NCBI GenBank assembly: GCA_947504725.1
Contig: CANNHN010000005.1
Coordinates: 1-37,703 of the forward strand
DNA from: Bacteroidota bacterium
GTDB taxonomy: Bacteria; Bacteroidota; Bacteroidia; 2-12-FULL-35-15
Direction: 5' to 3'
Length of the DNA stretch: 37,703 nucleotides
Shown here piece by piece: positions 18,416 to 28,103 of this stretch. The notes beneath the pieces were generated by a model. It ran no database searches, was not told the DNA's origin, and saw nothing but the letters and a program-made list of their open reading frames with translations. How positions within the stretch are numbered: position 1 is the first letter of the stretch; every line of letters begins with the position of its first letter. The position numbers and the translations under genes were made by a program.

Positions 18416-19492
18416 ATGGAAAACGATGAAAAACAAGAAAAATACTTTAAAGGTAGAGGCTCACAAGTCAATACCGATAATCGTTTTCTAAAAGGAACAT
18501 ATGTAGCAGAGCATATCGAAGGGTTAGATGAACCGCTGTTGAGTGATGTCAAAACACAGATTTTTATTGAAACTCCTAAGAAGATTATCAATGTAGTGAA
18601 GAGTCCGGATATTCCTGGAATGTATTCGATGAATCCTTATCAAGGTTGTGAACATGGTTGCATTTATTGTTATGCGAGAAATACACACGAGTATTGGGGA
18701 TACAGTGCAGGATTGGATTTCGAACGAAAAATCATTGCAAAGCCTAATGCTCCTCAACTCATGGAAAAACAATTCATGAATAAAAATTGGATTGTCTCTC
18801 CAATAATGTTTTCAGGAAACACCGATTGTTATCAACCCATTGAGCGGAAGATGAAAATTACTCGACAAATGTTGGAAGTGCTTTTGAACTTTCGTCACCC
18901 TGCCGGAATGATTACAAAAAATGATTTGATAATAAGAGACATTGATATTTTGCAAGAATTAGCTAAGTTAAATTTGGTTCATGTGATGGTTTCAATCACA
19001 AGTTTGAATAATGATTTGCGTTTAAAAATGGAACCGAGAACTGTAACAGCAAAAAATAGATTGAAAGTAGTAGAGACATTAAGTAAAGCTGGAGTTCCTG
19101 TTGGAGTGATGGTAGCCCCAATTATTCCAGGCTTAAACAGCGATGAAATCCCTGATTTAATAAAAGCTGCAGCCGATCATGGAGCGGATTGTGCAGGTTA
19201 TACAATTGTGCGTTTGAATGGTTCAATTGCAGAAATATTCAAAGACTGGATCTATAAAAATTTTCCCGACAGAGCAGAAAAAGTATTGCATCACATAGCA
19301 GATGCACACGGTGGACAGTTAAGTGATAATCGCTTTGGTAAAAGAATGAGCGGAGAAGGAAACATGATTCGTTCTATTCATCAACTCTTTAAAATGTCAG
19401 TTAAAAAACATTTGTCAGGCCGCAAAAGAATGGAATACGATTTAACAGCTTTCCGTAGACCAGGCGAAGTGACTCAAATGGAATTGTTTTGA
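18416..19492 (+). CDS. PA0069-like radical SAM protein (spore photoproduct lyase-related)
   Basis: The 358-residue protein has the radical SAM iron-sulfur motif CEHGCIYCY, with cysteines at residues 78, 82 and 85, in the context MNPYQGCEHGC that is typical of the PA0069 subgroup related to SplB DNA photoproduct lyases. The substrate of the subgroup is not known to me. The C-terminus VTQMELF (Q354-F358) fits the bacterial sliding-clamp-binding consensus, suggesting action on DNA at replication forks. It converges on tcdA with adjacent stop codons and no spacer. It is transcribed divergently from the membrane-stub and dinB genes, with a candidate promoter just upstream. Confidence 0.9.
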   Translation: MENDEKQEKYFKGRGSQVNTDNRFLKGTYVAEHIEGLDEPLLSDVKTQIFIETPKKIINVVKSPDIPGMYSMNPYQGCEHGCIYCYARNTHEYWGYSAGLDFERKIIAKPNAPQLMEKQFMNKNWIVSPIMFSGNTDCYQPIERKMKITRQMLEVLLNFRHPAGMITKNDLIIRDIDILQELAKLNLVHVMVSITSLNNDLRLKMEPRTVTAKNRLKVVETLSKAGVPVGVMVAPIIPGLNSDEIPDLIKAAADHGADCAGYTIVRLNGSIAEIFKDWIYKNFPDRAEKVLHHIADAHGGQLSDNRFGKRMSGEGNMIRSIHQLFKMSVKKHLSGRKRMEYDLTAFRRPGEVTQMELF

Positions 19493-20215
19493 TTATTTTC
19501 CAATCAAATCTCGAATCACCACCGAAGCACAAACACTTCCAAATGTTGCAGGTAAGTATGATATGGTACCGTAAGCCGATTTTTTAAAGTTTCTTCCATC
19601 CGTTAACATCAACGATTCTCTGATGGGCTCTTCTGGTGAAAACACAGTTTTGATTCCTTTCTTAATGCCTTCTTCACGCAATCGCTTGCGTACATATTGT
19701 GCAAAGGGACAATTATATGTTTTAGAAATATCAACTACTTGCAATTTGGTCGGGTCTAATTTTGCACCCGCACCCATCGAACTAATGATTCTTACTTTGT
19801 GTTCGTAAGCTGTTTTTAAAAATGTAATTTTTGGTGTGATGCTATCGATGGCGTCAATCACATAATCATAAGGAGTAGATAATATTTGTACCGCTCTATC
19901 TGGATTAATAAATTCTTTAATCACCGTTAGTTTTAAATCAGGATTGATGTCAAGCAAACGTTTCGCCATTATATCCGCTTTGGATAATCCATGTGTTGTT
20001 GATAAAGCGGGGAGCTGGCGGTTTCGATTACTCGGGTCTACCACATCGCCATCCACAATTGTCATCGATCCGATTCCTCCTCTGCAAATAAATTCTGCTG
20101 CAAACGAGCCAACTCCGCCCATGCCAACTACCAGTACGTTTGCGTTTTGCAACTTCATTAAGTTTTCTTGTCCGATTAACAATTCGGTGCGGGATAACCA
20201 TTTTAAATCACTCAT
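19493..20215 (-). CDS. tcdA: tRNA threonylcarbamoyladenosine dehydratase
   Basis: This E1-like ThiF-family enzyme uses ATP to cyclise t6A37 to ct6A in ANN-decoding tRNAs. The 240 residues begin with the Rossmann motif VVGMGGVGSFAAE (G31, G33, G34, G36), followed by the acidic VDGDVVD (about 54-60) and the NRNRQ segment (63-67). The C-terminal YNCPFAQYVRKRL and the length fit TcdA (YgdL/CsdL). It is the last gene of an apparent three-gene operon GNAT-tatD-tcdA, 27 bp after tatD. Confidence 0.9.
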   Translation of the reverse strand: MSDLKWLSRTELLIGQENLMKLQNANVLVVGMGGVGSFAAEFICRGGIGSMTIVDGDVVDPSNRNRQLPALSTTHGLSKADIMAKRLLDINPDLKLTVIKEFINPDRAVQILSTPYDYVIDAIDSITPKITFLKTAYEHKVRIISSMGAGAKLDPTKLQVVDISKTYNCPFAQYVRKRLREEGIKKGIKTVFSPEEPIRESLMLTDGRNFKKSAYGTISYLPATFGSVCASVVIRDLIGK

Positions 20216-20242
20216 AAGAATTTTAACTAGTATTATTTTGTT

Positions 20243-20902
20243 TTACGAATGTAAGAATACGTTCTTGAAATTGGCAGAAATTATTTTTTTTAGTGTTTCC
20301 GTTTCCAAATTTAAAATGTTGCTTGCAGCTGAATAGATGTTTTCAATTGTTGTGTCTGCATCATCCGTTTCAAGGAACAACCTGTCGGAAGGAATTATAG
20401 AAATCACTTGCGATGCATTCGAATCCTTAATTAATAGTGCTTTTCCAAATGAAAAATAGCATCCTGATTTTAATAGTTGTAATGCAATTTCTTTGTTGTT
20501 GTTAAAACCGTGCACAATCATTGGTACGGTTAATTTCATTTCTTTTCGGATGCGAAGCAAATCATCAAATGCTCTGACGCAGTGGATAATTATGGTTTTT
20601 TTATGCTTTTCAGCAAGTCGCAATTGTTCTTTAAATATAGTTTCCTGCAATTGTATCGGAACATCAATTAATTTATCCAAGCCGCATTCGCCTATTGCAA
20701 GTGCTTTTTTGCTTTCTAAGAGGGTTTCCAGTTTTTCTAATTGCTGCTTCGTATTAGCGATGTCGATGTGCCAAGGATGAATACCAACGGAGCAGAGGTT
20801 CGCGTGAAACGTTTCTTCTATTGGTTGATTGTATACTTGAATCGTTTCACTCTTTTTTAGTGAATGTGTATGGATATCGATATAGTTGCTGTCTGAATTC
20901 AA
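20243..20902 (-). CDS. TatD family metal-dependent hydrolase
   Basis: TatD-family enzymes are amidohydrolase-fold metal-dependent nucleases. Visible metal ligands are H11 and H13 in DIHTH, E72 in GECGLD, H107 in IIIHC, H131 in VHGF and D180 in LETDD. At 219 residues it is shorter than typical TatD (about 260), a compact form common in Bacteroidota. It sits between the GNAT gene (13 bp upstream) and tcdA (27 bp downstream) on the same strand, so all three are probably cotranscribed. Confidence 0.88.
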   Translation of the reverse strand: MNSDSNYIDIHTHSLKKSETIQVYNQPIEETFHANLCSVGIHPWHIDIANTKQQLEKLETLLESKKALAIGECGLDKLIDVPIQLQETIFKEQLRLAEKHKKTIIIHCVRAFDDLLRIRKEMKLTVPMIVHGFNNNKEIALQLLKSGCYFSFGKALLIKDSNASQVISIIPSDRLFLETDDADTTIENIYSAASNILNLETETLKKIISANFKNVFLHS

Positions 20903-20915
20903 TTTTTTTTAACAA

Positions 20916-21416
20916 TTATTTGAGGATATATATTTCTGCAGGATCATGTGCGCACATATCATTCTTCAAATAAACCAATCCTAATTTTTTGATAACGTTT
21001 ATAGATGCAACATTGTCTTTTGCCGCCCGAGCAATAATGTTTGTGAGCTTTAAGTTATTCACACCATAATCCAAAGTTGCTTTTGCAGCTTCTGATGCAT
21101 ATCCATTACCCCAATATTTTTCAAATAATCGATAGCCCAAATCAATTTCATTTTCTTCGATAATATGTTTGAGGCCACACCAACCAATAAATTCATCATT
21201 GGATTTTAAATGAATTGCCCAGCGACCCATCTTGTTTTTATATTGTGGAAAAATGATGTCCGTTAAAATGCGCTGTGCTTCTTGCAGGTCTTTTACTGGT
21301 CCGTCACCGGTATATCTCGTAACATTTGGGTTGCTGTTGAGGTCAATCAATAGTTGCGCATCGTCAATTGTGAATTCCCGCAAATAGAGGCGAGGTGTTT
21401 GTAGTCGTTGTGTCAT
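20916..21416 (-). CDS. GNAT family N-acetyltransferase (RimJ/RimL type)
   Basis: The 166-residue protein starts TPRLYLREFTIDDAQ, the standard opening of the RimJ/RimL-like GNAT subgroup. The acetyl-CoA pyrophosphate loop lies at YWGNGYASEAA (about residues 121-131), followed by ARAAKDNVASINVIKKLG, the usual motif B region. The acceptor (protein, antibiotic or small molecule) cannot be told from sequence. It heads the GNAT-tatD-tcdA gene group. Confidence 0.9.
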   Translation of the reverse strand: MTQRLQTPRLYLREFTIDDAQLLIDLNSNPNVTRYTGDGPVKDLQEAQRILTDIIFPQYKNKMGRWAIHLKSNDEFIGWCGLKHIIEENEIDLGYRLFEKYWGNGYASEAAKATLDYGVNNLKLTNIIARAAKDNVASINVIKKLGLVYLKNDMCAHDPAEIYILK

Positions 21417-21425
21417 ATAATTAGT

Positions 21426-21458
21426 AAAAAAAAACTCCCGATTGAATCGAGAGTTTTT
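21426..21458 (-). terminator. Intrinsic terminator of the small secreted-protein gene
   Basis: AAAAACTC (21430-21437) pairs with GAGTTTTT (21451-21458), and the inner CGAT/ATCG also pairs across a single mismatch. Read on the minus strand, the stem is followed by a run of Ts. It lies directly after the stop codon of the small secreted-protein gene and before the GNAT gene. Confidence 0.8.
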
Positions 21459-21464
21459 AGTGAA

Positions 21465-21815
21465 TTATTTTTTAGCTTTTTCGTCAGCTTGAAATTTTTT
21501 CCATTTCTGTAAACCTTGTTCACCAACAATTGCTGTCATATCAGTATCCCACAATTTGTGGATACGTTGTTTCTCCACTTCAAGCTCATTTGGTTTGTTT
21601 GCGTTGGTTGTTTGATTCAGTTCTATTAATTTAACTGTTTCCAAATTAGCTGCCTGAACTCTTTCTTTTTGTTCAGTAGTAAGTGTTAAAACAGCTGATA
21701 TTTTTTCTGTCATCGTAGTCGCTTTTGCAGTAGCATCTACTTTTTGAGATTTTTCCTGTGCATTTACTGCGGTGAATGATAGAACTGCAGCAAAAAGAAG
21801 TATTATTTTTTTCAT
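21465..21815 (-). CDS. Small secreted helical protein
   Basis: I chose the start at 21815, giving 116 residues that begin MKKIILLFAAVLSFTAVNAQ, a clean signal peptide. An upstream in-frame ATG at 21839 would add MLTKQTKT before it. The mature part is charged and helical, with TLTTEQKERVQAANLETVKL, reminiscent of Spy/CpxP-like LTxxQ periplasmic proteins, and KLWDTDMTAIVGEQGLQKW near the end. Function is unknown; a periplasmic stress or chaperone role is a guess from that resemblance. It has its own terminator. Confidence 0.8.
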   Translation of the reverse strand: MKKIILLFAAVLSFTAVNAQEKSQKVDATAKATTMTEKISAVLTLTTEQKERVQAANLETVKLIELNQTTNANKPNELEVEKQRIHKLWDTDMTAIVGEQGLQKWKKFQADEKAKK

Positions 21816-21876
21816 GGTTTTAGTTTGTTTGGTTAGCATAAAATTAATAAATATAATTCAACTTTAAAAATTTAAT

Positions 21877-22665
21877 TTAGTGATTGTCGCCATCAAACAT
21901 TCTGCCTAATCCGCCCAGCACACTGCCTTCTTCCTTACCACCTCGTGAATAAGCCATCAATCTGCCTGCCAAACGGCTTACTGGTAAGGATTGTATCCAA
22001 ACTTTGCCGGGCCCTTTTAATGTTGCAAAAAACAATCCTTCTCCACCAAAAATGGTGTTTTTGATGCCTCCTACAAACTGAATATCATAATCTACATCAT
22101 GAGTGAAAGCAACTATACAACCTGTATCTACCTTAATTAATTCACCTGGGGCTAGTTGTTTTTCGATAATCATTCCTCCTGAATGAACGAATGCCAATCC
22201 ATCACCTTCTAATTTTTCCATGATAAAACCTTCTCCACCAAATAAGCCGGTTCCAAGCTTCTTTTGAAATTCAATACCAATGCTTACACCTTTTGCTGCA
22301 CATAAAAAGGCGTCTTTCTGACAAATAATCTTACCGTTTAACGTGCTTAAGTCCATTGGGATTATCTTTCCAGGATATGGGGAAGCAAAAGTGATACGCT
22401 TTTTTAAATTCCCAGAGTTTGTAAAGGCAGTCATAAATAAACTTTCTCCAACAATCAATCGTTTCCCAGCTGAGAATAATTTATCCATCAAGCCACCTTG
22501 CTCTTTCGATCCGTCTCCGAAAATGGTTTCCATCCGGATACCGTCATCCATCATCATAAAGTTGCCCGCTTCAGCAACAACCGTTTCATTAGGGTCCAAT
22601 TCAATTTCTACACATTGTAATTCTTCCCCTAAAATTTTGTAGTCGATTTCGTGATTTGATCTCAT
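21877..22665 (-). CDS. AIM24 family protein (TIGR00266)
   Basis: The 262-residue protein matches the bacterial TIGR00266/AIM24 family, with an all-beta double-psi-like repeat. Recognisable pieces are [15 protein letters not shown] (about residues 29-43), the Gly-rich [20 protein letters not shown] (about 137-156), the related [20 protein letters not shown] (about 203-222), and a C-terminal Gly-rich tail. No signal peptide is present. The biochemical function is unknown in bacteria; in yeast the homologue is mitochondrial. Transcribed alone. Confidence 0.9.
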   Translation of the reverse strand: MRSNHEIDYKILGEELQCVEIELDPNETVVAEAGNFMMMDDGIRMETIFGDGSKEQGGLMDKLFSAGKRLIVGESLFMTAFTNSGNLKKRITFASPYPGKIIPMDLSTLNGKIICQKDAFLCAAKGVSIGIEFQKKLGTGLFGGEGFIMEKLEGDGLAFVHSGGMIIEKQLAPGELIKVDTGCIVAFTHDVDYDIQFVGGIKNTIFGGEGLFFATLKGPGKVWIQSLPVSRLAGRLMAYSRGGKEEGSVLGGLGRMFDGDNH

Positions 22666-22881
22666 GTTTTTTGTTTTTACCGCAGAGGATGCTGAGAAAA
22701 AGCAGAGTGCCGCGGAGGTTTATTTTTTTAGTTTTGTAATTATTCGGAGTGGGAACATCATAATTTGGACCAATCATTCGGGATTGGAATAAATGTGACA
22801 GATTTACTGAAAATGGCAGAGTTTAACGCAAAGGGCTATACGAAGAAGCAGAGAAGTACGGCAAAGTTTTATTTCTTGTAG

Positions 22882-22916
22882 GAGATTGCTTCGGTCATGC
22901 TTCCCTCGCAATGACG
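22882..22916. repeat. Partial copy of the GTCATTGCGAG palindromic repeat
   Basis: GAGATTGCTTC followed by CTCGCAATGACG matches the right third of the full repeats at 29232, 31948 and 32734. The left end, variable hairpin and GGCAATCTC arm are missing. Confidence 0.7.
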
Positions 22917-22934
22917 GTTTTGAAAATACTTATT

Positions 22935-23004
22935 CCATTCTCCATCTCCCATCTCCCATCTCCCATCTCCCATTTTCCATCTCCCATTCTCCATCTCCCA
23001 TCTT
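22935..23004. repeat. Ten-copy 7-bp tandem repeat (CCATCTC)
   Basis: Ten contiguous heptamers follow in exact register. Six are CCATCTC; the others are CCATTCT (twice), CCATTTT and CCATCTT. The array ends 5 bp from the icmF stop codon (minus strand), so it lies in the icmF 3' untranslated region. Heptamer periodicity outside a coding frame suggests slippage-driven expansion. Confidence 0.9.
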
Positions 23005-23009
23005 AAATT

Positions 23010-26000
23010 TTACATATTTCTCCGATACTGTCCACCAACTTCAAACAAGGCATTTGTAATTTGTCCTAACGAACAATATTTAGACACTTCCATCAAACCT
23101 TCGAAAATATTTTTGTTTTGGATAGCTGCTGTTTGCAAGTCGCGAAGAAGTTGTGCTGATTTATCACTATTCCCTTTTTGTAGTTGTTCCAGCATTGTAA
23201 TTTGATATTGCTTTTCTTCTTCCGTTGCACGGATAACTTCTTTTGGAACAATAGTAGGTGAACCTTTGGATGATAGGAATGTGTTTACTCCAATGATTGG
23301 ATATTCACCTGTATGTTTTAATGTTTCATAGTATAAACTTTCTTCCTGAATTTTTCCACGTTGATACATCGTTTCCATGGCACCTAAAACTCCACCACGT
23401 TCACTGATGCGTTCGAATTCTAATAATACTGCTTCTTCTACTAAGTCAGTTAATTCTTCTATGATGAAGGAGCCTTGTAACGGATTTTCGTTTTTCGCTA
23501 AACCTAATTCTCGGTTGATGATTAACTGAATGGCCATTGCTCTACGAACTGATTCTTCTGTTGGTGTTGTAATCGCTTCGTCATAAGCATTTGTGTGCAA
23601 CGAATTGCAATTGTCATAAATCGCATACAACGCTTGTAATGTTGTACGAATATCATTGAAGTCGATTTCTTGTGCATGTAAAGAACGACCAGAAGTTTGA
23701 ATATGATACTTTAACATTTGTGAGCGTTCATTCGCATTGTATTTCAACTTCATCGCTTTCGCCCATATTCTGCGGGCAACTCTACCAATTACAGCATATT
23801 CAGGATCAATACCATTGCTGAAGAAGAAGGATAAATTTGGAGCAAATTTGTTAATGTCCATTCCTCTACTTACATAATATTCTACATACGTAAATCCGTT
23901 GGATAATGTTAATGCCAGCTGTGTGATAGGATTAGCCCCCGCTTCCGCAATATGGTATCCTGAAATAGAAACTGAATAAAAATTTCTAATATTTTTTTGA
24001 ATAAAGTAATCTTGCATATCACCCATCAATCGCAAGGCGAACTCTGTAGAGAAGATACAAGTGTTTTGTGCCTGATCTTCTTTTAAAATATCTGCTTGCA
24101 CGGTTCCACGAACAGCTGCAATCGTTTCTGTTTTTATTTTTTCGTATACGTCTTTTTGTAATACAAGGTCGCCAGTAACTCCTAACAACATTAATCCCAA
24201 GCCATCATTTCCTTCTGGTAATGGTCCTTGATAAGTCGGACGAATAACTCCGCGTTTTTTGAAAATATCTACTATCTTTTTTTCTATTTCTTTTTCTAAA
24301 CCATTCTTCTTGATGTAGATTTCACATTGCTGATCAATCGCAGCATTCATAAAGAAGCCAGTTAACATTGCTGCTGGACCGTTGATGGTCATACTCACCG
24401 ATGTTTTCGCTTCTGCTAAATTAAATCCGCTGTATAATTTTTTTGCATCATCCAAACAACAAATCGAAACTCCTGAGTTACCAATTTTTCCGTAAATATC
24501 TGGACGAATGGCTGGGTCTTGTCCGTATAAAGTAACACTGTCAAATGCTGTACTCAAACGGTGTGCAGGCATTCCCAAACTTACATAATGGAAACGTCTG
24601 TTGGTTCTTTCAGGTCCGCCTTCTCCTGCAAACATTCTTGTTGGATCTTCTCCTTCGCGCTTGAATGGAAACACTCCAGCAGTGTATGGAAATTCTCCCG
24701 GGAAATTTTCTTGTAAATTCCATTTTAAAATATCGCCCCATGCTTCATAACGTGGAGAAGAAATTTTTGGAATCTGAGAATGTGAAAGTGATTCGTAATG
24801 CGTTTTGATTTTTAATTCTTTGTCACGCACTTTGAAAATGAAGAACTCATTTTTGTATTGTTGAACTTTATCAGCCCAACCTTCCAAAATAACTTTATTG
24901 CGACCGTCAAAACTCAATGCTACTTGCGCATAAGTTTCTTCTAATCCTTTTATGATTCTGTCTTTATCTTCAATCTTTGTTTCTTTAAGCGTATCAATTG
25001 ATTTTCGGATAGAAAATAATTTTTGCGCTAGCTCTTTTTGTTCGTCTACCCATTTGTCATATCCACGGTTGTTTTCTGCAATCTCAGCTAAGTAACGTGT
25101 GCGGCTAGGAGGGATGATGTAAATTTTTTCACTCATCTCATCGGTAACAGCAAAATCCGATTTTAGATCAGCACCCGTTTTTTCAGCAAGCATGTTTACA
25201 ATTGCTTTGTACAATTTGTTCATGCCTGGATCATTGAATTGAGAAGCAATGGTTCCATAAACTGGAATTTGTTCATCATCGGTATCCCATAATTGATGAT
25301 TGCGTTTGTATTGTTTTTTCACATCGCGGATTGCATCCAATGCACCACGTTTATCAAATTTGTTTAAAGCAATGATGTCAGCAAAATCAAGCATATCGAT
25401 TTTTTCCAACTGAGTTGCTGCTCCATATTCCGGAGTCATCACGTACAAACTCATATCACTGTGCTCCGTAATTTCCGTATCACTTTGTCCGATACCTGAA
25501 GTTTCCAGAATAATCAAATCATAATCCGCAGCTTTTACAATGTCAATTGCTTCCTGAACATATTTGGATAATGCTAAATTGCTTTGACGAGTAGCCAACG
25601 AACGCATATACACACGTTCATTACGTATGGCATTCATGCGAATTCTGTCACCCAGCAATGCTCCACCTGTTTTTCGTTTTGAGGGATCAACAGAAATGAT
25701 TGCAATGGTTTTTTTAGGAAAATCGATCAGGAATCTTCTCACCAATTCATCCACCAGCGAGGATTTTCCGGCACCACCTGTTCCCGTGATTCCCAAAACG
25801 GGAGTAACGGTCTTCGGTGAATTCTTTTTAATTTCAGGAAGAAATTTTGCAAATTCTTCAGGGAAGTTTTCAGCAGAAGAAATTAAACGGGCAATTGATT
25901 TAATGTCTTTGTCTTTTAAATGTTTGGCTTCGCCATTTAAGTTGTTTCCGGTAGGGAAGTCGCATTTTTCTAACATGTCGTTAATCATGCCTTGTAATCC

Positions 26001-26396
26001 CATCGCGCGACCGTCATCTGGAGCATAAATGCGCGTGATGCCATACGCATGAAGTTCTTCAATTTCAGTAGGGAGGATGGTTCCACCGCCACCGCCAAAT
26101 ATTTTAATATGTCCGCAACCTTTTTGTTTCAAAAGGTCTAACATGTATTTAAAAAACTCATTGTGACCACCTTGGTAAGAAGTAAGTGCAATCGCATTTG
26201 CATCTTCCTGAATGGCACAGTTTACAATTTCTTCAACGCTTCTGTCGTGGCCAAGATGGATTACCTCAACACCACTGCTTTGAATGATTCTGCGCATGAT
26301 GTTAATAGCAGCATCATGTCCGTCAAATAACGAAGCAGCGGTAACAATTCTAATCTTGTTTTTGGATTTATAAGGTTCTGTAACGAATGTGTTCAT
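23010..26396 (-). CDS. icmF: Fused isobutyryl-CoA mutase (IcmF), B12-dependent
   Basis: This 1128-residue fusion interconverts isobutyryl-CoA and n-butyryl-CoA (some members also rearrange pivalyl- or isovaleryl-CoA) using adenosylcobalamin. An N-terminal B12-binding domain carries D25 and H27 in [10 protein letters not shown] MeaB-like G-protein chaperone follows, with P-loop GTGGAGKSS at 205-213 and NKFD further on. The C-terminal mutase barrel starts near residue 560 and contains [20 protein letters not shown], where IcmF has Phe in place of the mutase Tyr. The last residue of the usual DxHxxG motif is Ala. It is monocistronic with a candidate promoter at 26415; I see no cobalamin riboswitch upstream. 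Confidence 0.94.
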   Translation of the reverse strand: MNTFVTEPYKSKNKIRIVTAASLFDGHDAAINIMRRIIQSSGVEVIHLGHDRSVEEIVNCAIQEDANAIALTSYQGGHNEFFKYMLDLLKQKGCGHIKIFGGGGGTILPTEIEELHAYGITRIYAPDDGRAMGLQGMINDMLEKCDFPTGNNLNGEAKHLKDKDIKSIARLISSAENFPEEFAKFLPEIKKNSPKTVTPVLGITGTGGAGKSSLVDELVRRFLIDFPKKTIAIISVDPSKRKTGGALLGDRIRMNAIRNERVYMRSLATRQSNLALSKYVQEAIDIVKAADYDLIILETSGIGQSDTEITEHSDMSLYVMTPEYGAATQLEKIDMLDFADIIALNKFDKRGALDAIRDVKKQYKRNHQLWDTDDEQIPVYGTIASQFNDPGMNKLYKAIVNMLAEKTGADLKSDFAVTDEMSEKIYIIPPSRTRYLAEIAENNRGYDKWVDEQKELAQKLFSIRKSIDTLKETKIEDKDRIIKGLEETYAQVALSFDGRNKVILEGWADKVQQYKNEFFIFKVRDKELKIKTHYESLSHSQIPKISSPRYEAWGDILKWNLQENFPGEFPYTAGVFPFKREGEDPTRMFAGEGGPERTNRRFHYVSLGMPAHRLSTAFDSVTLYGQDPAIRPDIYGKIGNSGVSICCLDDAKKLYSGFNLAEAKTSVSMTINGPAAMLTGFFMNAAIDQQCEIYIKKNGLEKEIEKKIVDIFKKRGVIRPTYQGPLPEGNDGLGLMLLGVTGDLVLQKDVYEKIKTETIAAVRGTVQADILKEDQAQNTCIFSTEFALRLMGDMQDYFIQKNIRNFYSVSISGYHIAEAGANPITQLALTLSNGFTYVEYYVSRGMDINKFAPNLSFFFSNGIDPEYAVIGRVARRIWAKAMKLKYNANERSQMLKYHIQTSGRSLHAQEIDFNDIRTTLQALYAIYDNCNSLHTNAYDEAITTPTEESVRRAMAIQLIINRELGLAKNENPLQGSFIIEELTDLVEEAVLLEFERISERGGVLGAMETMYQRGKIQEESLYYETLKHTGEYPIIGVNTFLSSKGSPTIVPKEVIRATEEEKQYQITMLEQLQKGNSDKSAQLLRDLQTAAIQNKNIFEGLMEVSKYCSLGQITNALFEVGGQYRRNM

Positions 26397-26414
26397 AGTT
26401 GTAAGCTTAAGCTA

Positions 26415-26422
26415 CAAATATA
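26415..26422 (-). promoter_or_regulatory. Candidate icmF -7 promoter element (TATATTTG)
   Basis: Read on the minus strand it is TATATTTG, an exact match to TAnnTTTG. It lies 18 bp upstream of the icmF start codon, which leaves a leader of only about 10-15 nt, too short for a riboswitch. Confidence 0.5.
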
Positions 26423-26565
26423 AGATTTTGAGGGTGATATTCCAAGCAGAATTTTATTTGCTTGAAGTCCTTGTTTTGCATGAGTTTACTTGTTGTTTGG
26501 CTTTTAGTTGTTAGTTGTAAGTGTATTTTTTTTTTGAAAACATGAGAATTATGAAACTATTTAGG

Positions 26566-26573
26566 TATCTTTG
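26566..26573 (+). promoter_or_regulatory. Candidate -7 promoter element (TATCTTTG)
   Basis: TATCTTTG matches TAnnTTTG exactly and lies 23 bp before the start codon of the T9SS-secreted protein. No clear -33 TTTG was found at the right spacing. Confidence 0.5.
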
Positions 26574-26596
26574 CGGCCAAACTAAAGTAATAAAAT

Positions 26597-28081
26597 ATGA
26601 AAAAAATTTTTACAATTGTATGCGCTTTATGTTCTTTTTTTGTGTCTGCTCAAGACACAACTAATTTAAGATGGGTTGGAGTAAACGAAGATGGTGAATT
26701 TAATTTTTTTAAAACAGATACTTCTGATTTAATCAATTATGTTAGTGGTTACGGTACAGGTCAGGGTGTTTTTATGAGTAATAAAGATAGTTTATTGTAT
26801 GCTATTTTTGATGTTAACGCAGATGGAGACAGAAATTTATATTCCTTTAACCCTTTCACGGGTGCTTATTCCTTAGTGCGTGACTTAGGTGTGCCGTATG
26901 TTAGTAGTGCTGACATCAGTGATGATGGATTGACTCTTTATGTAATTGAAGGAAACAATGCAACCTTAGGTCAAATTACTTCTGTTAATTTGACTACTGG
27001 TGTGGAAACAGTTGTTACTACTGCATTAAATGATCCTGCAAATAGTTCTTATGGAATTGAATTGAATCCAACAAACAACAGTTTGTATGTTTTCGAAGGA
27101 TCTTATGCATCGGCAAACAGAGTTCAAGCAATTGACCTAACAACAACAGTAAACACAAATTCACCAATGGTTGGATGGTCGACTCAAATTCATGGGGCTA
27201 AATGGACGGGTACAGGCAGTAAATTTATTGTAACAGCAGGTTACGGCTGTGATATGTTAATGACTGATGCAACAGGAAATAATTTAACTTCTTTTTACTC
27301 AACTTGCCCATACAATACAGCTGATGTTGAAGATTTTAAAATGTTAAGAGCAGAAAATGATTCTATTATTGTGTGTGGTACTTCTGATAGCACGATGATT
27401 AGCTTGATTTATAGTGGAACAAATTTTACTTGGTACAGGAATGGAGTGTTATTGCCTGCAACAAATGATACCATAATGATAGCAACTTCCGGAAATTACA
27501 AGGCATTAGTAGAAATCGGTACTACCGGTAACTACATGTGGTCAGAAACGATTGTTGTTAATGTAGCAACTGTTCCGGTTGTTAATATTACACAAGCAAC
27601 AAATGATACATTGATTTGCCCATCTGAAACAATCATACTTACAGGCGCTACAGGCGGTTCATTGCAATGGTATAGAAATGGTGTTTTGATACCGGGAGCA
27701 AATGCAAGTACTTATGCTGCAACATTAGCAGGAACTTATAACCAAACAAAAACAAATACAAGTGGATGTAGTGATTCTGCTGCTGTGTCGTATGTTATTG
27801 ATAATCAGTTGGTAGGTTGTCCTGCAGTTGGGATTGCTGATGTGCAAGGTGCATCTTCAATACGTGTATACCCGAATCCTGTTGTGACAAATTTGTTTAT
27901 TGAATCTGCTGATGCAATAAAATCGATTGTGATTTATGATATTGTTGGAAAAGAAGTTTATCGTGCTGAAAGCACTGGTAAAAACAATTTAAGTATCAAT
28001 CTCTCTGATTTGGTTAGCGGTTTTTATTTCGTAAGAACAATAACAGATGCAGGCGAGAAAATTCAGAAAATTCAAAAGTAG
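26597..28081 (+). CDS. T9SS-secreted protein with Ig-like repeats and type A sorting domain
   Basis: The 494-residue protein has a signal peptide (residues 1-18, ending FVSAQ). A beta-rich region of about 230 residues looks like a propeller (repeated pieces such as YSFNPFTGAYSLV and TSVNLTTGVETVV). Two related Ig-like segments follow (TWYRNGVLLPATNDT and LQWYRNGVLIPGANAST). The last about 75 residues form a type A C-terminal sorting domain with VYPNPVV (YPNP at 425-428) and a final KIQKIQK. It should cross the outer membrane by the type IX system and be released or anchored on the surface. The ligand is unknown. Confidence 0.9.
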   Translation: MKKIFTIVCALCSFFVSAQDTTNLRWVGVNEDGEFNFFKTDTSDLINYVSGYGTGQGVFMSNKDSLLYAIFDVNADGDRNLYSFNPFTGAYSLVRDLGVPYVSSADISDDGLTLYVIEGNNATLGQITSVNLTTGVETVVTTALNDPANSSYGIELNPTNNSLYVFEGSYASANRVQAIDLTTTVNTNSPMVGWSTQIHGAKWTGTGSKFIVTAGYGCDMLMTDATGNNLTSFYSTCPYNTADVEDFKMLRAENDSIIVCGTSDSTMISLIYSGTNFTWYRNGVLLPATNDTIMIATSGNYKALVEIGTTGNYMWSETIVVNVATVPVVNITQATNDTLICPSETIILTGATGGSLQWYRNGVLIPGANASTYAATLAGTYNQTKTNTSGCSDSAAVSYVIDNQLVGCPAVGIADVQGASSIRVYPNPVVTNLFIESADAIKSIVIYDIVGKEVYRAESTGKNNLSINLSDLVSGFYFVRTITDAGEKIQKIQK

Positions 28082-28103
28082 AATTCGGTTCTATTTTTAT
28101 TCT

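Larger units (their letters stand above)
22666..23009. other. 344-bp non-coding spacer with several decayed repeats
   Basis: No gene is supported here. From left to right it holds GCAGAG-type imperfect repeats (CCGCAGAGGATGCTGAG and GAAGCAGAGAAG near 22680-22720 and 22820-22860), a partial copy of the GTCATTGCGAG palindromic repeat, and a ten-copy heptamer array reaching almost to the icmF stop codon. It appears to be a sink for repeat fragments between two minus-strand genes. Confidence 0.7.

Noticed and set aside
22666-23009. CRISPR-like array because of the short repeats near 22935
   Set aside because: The units are contiguous 7-bp repeats with no spacers.
26397-26596. Cobalamin riboswitch upstream of icmF
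   Set aside because: No B12-box or multi-stem structure is visible, and the candidate promoter leaves only a short leader.
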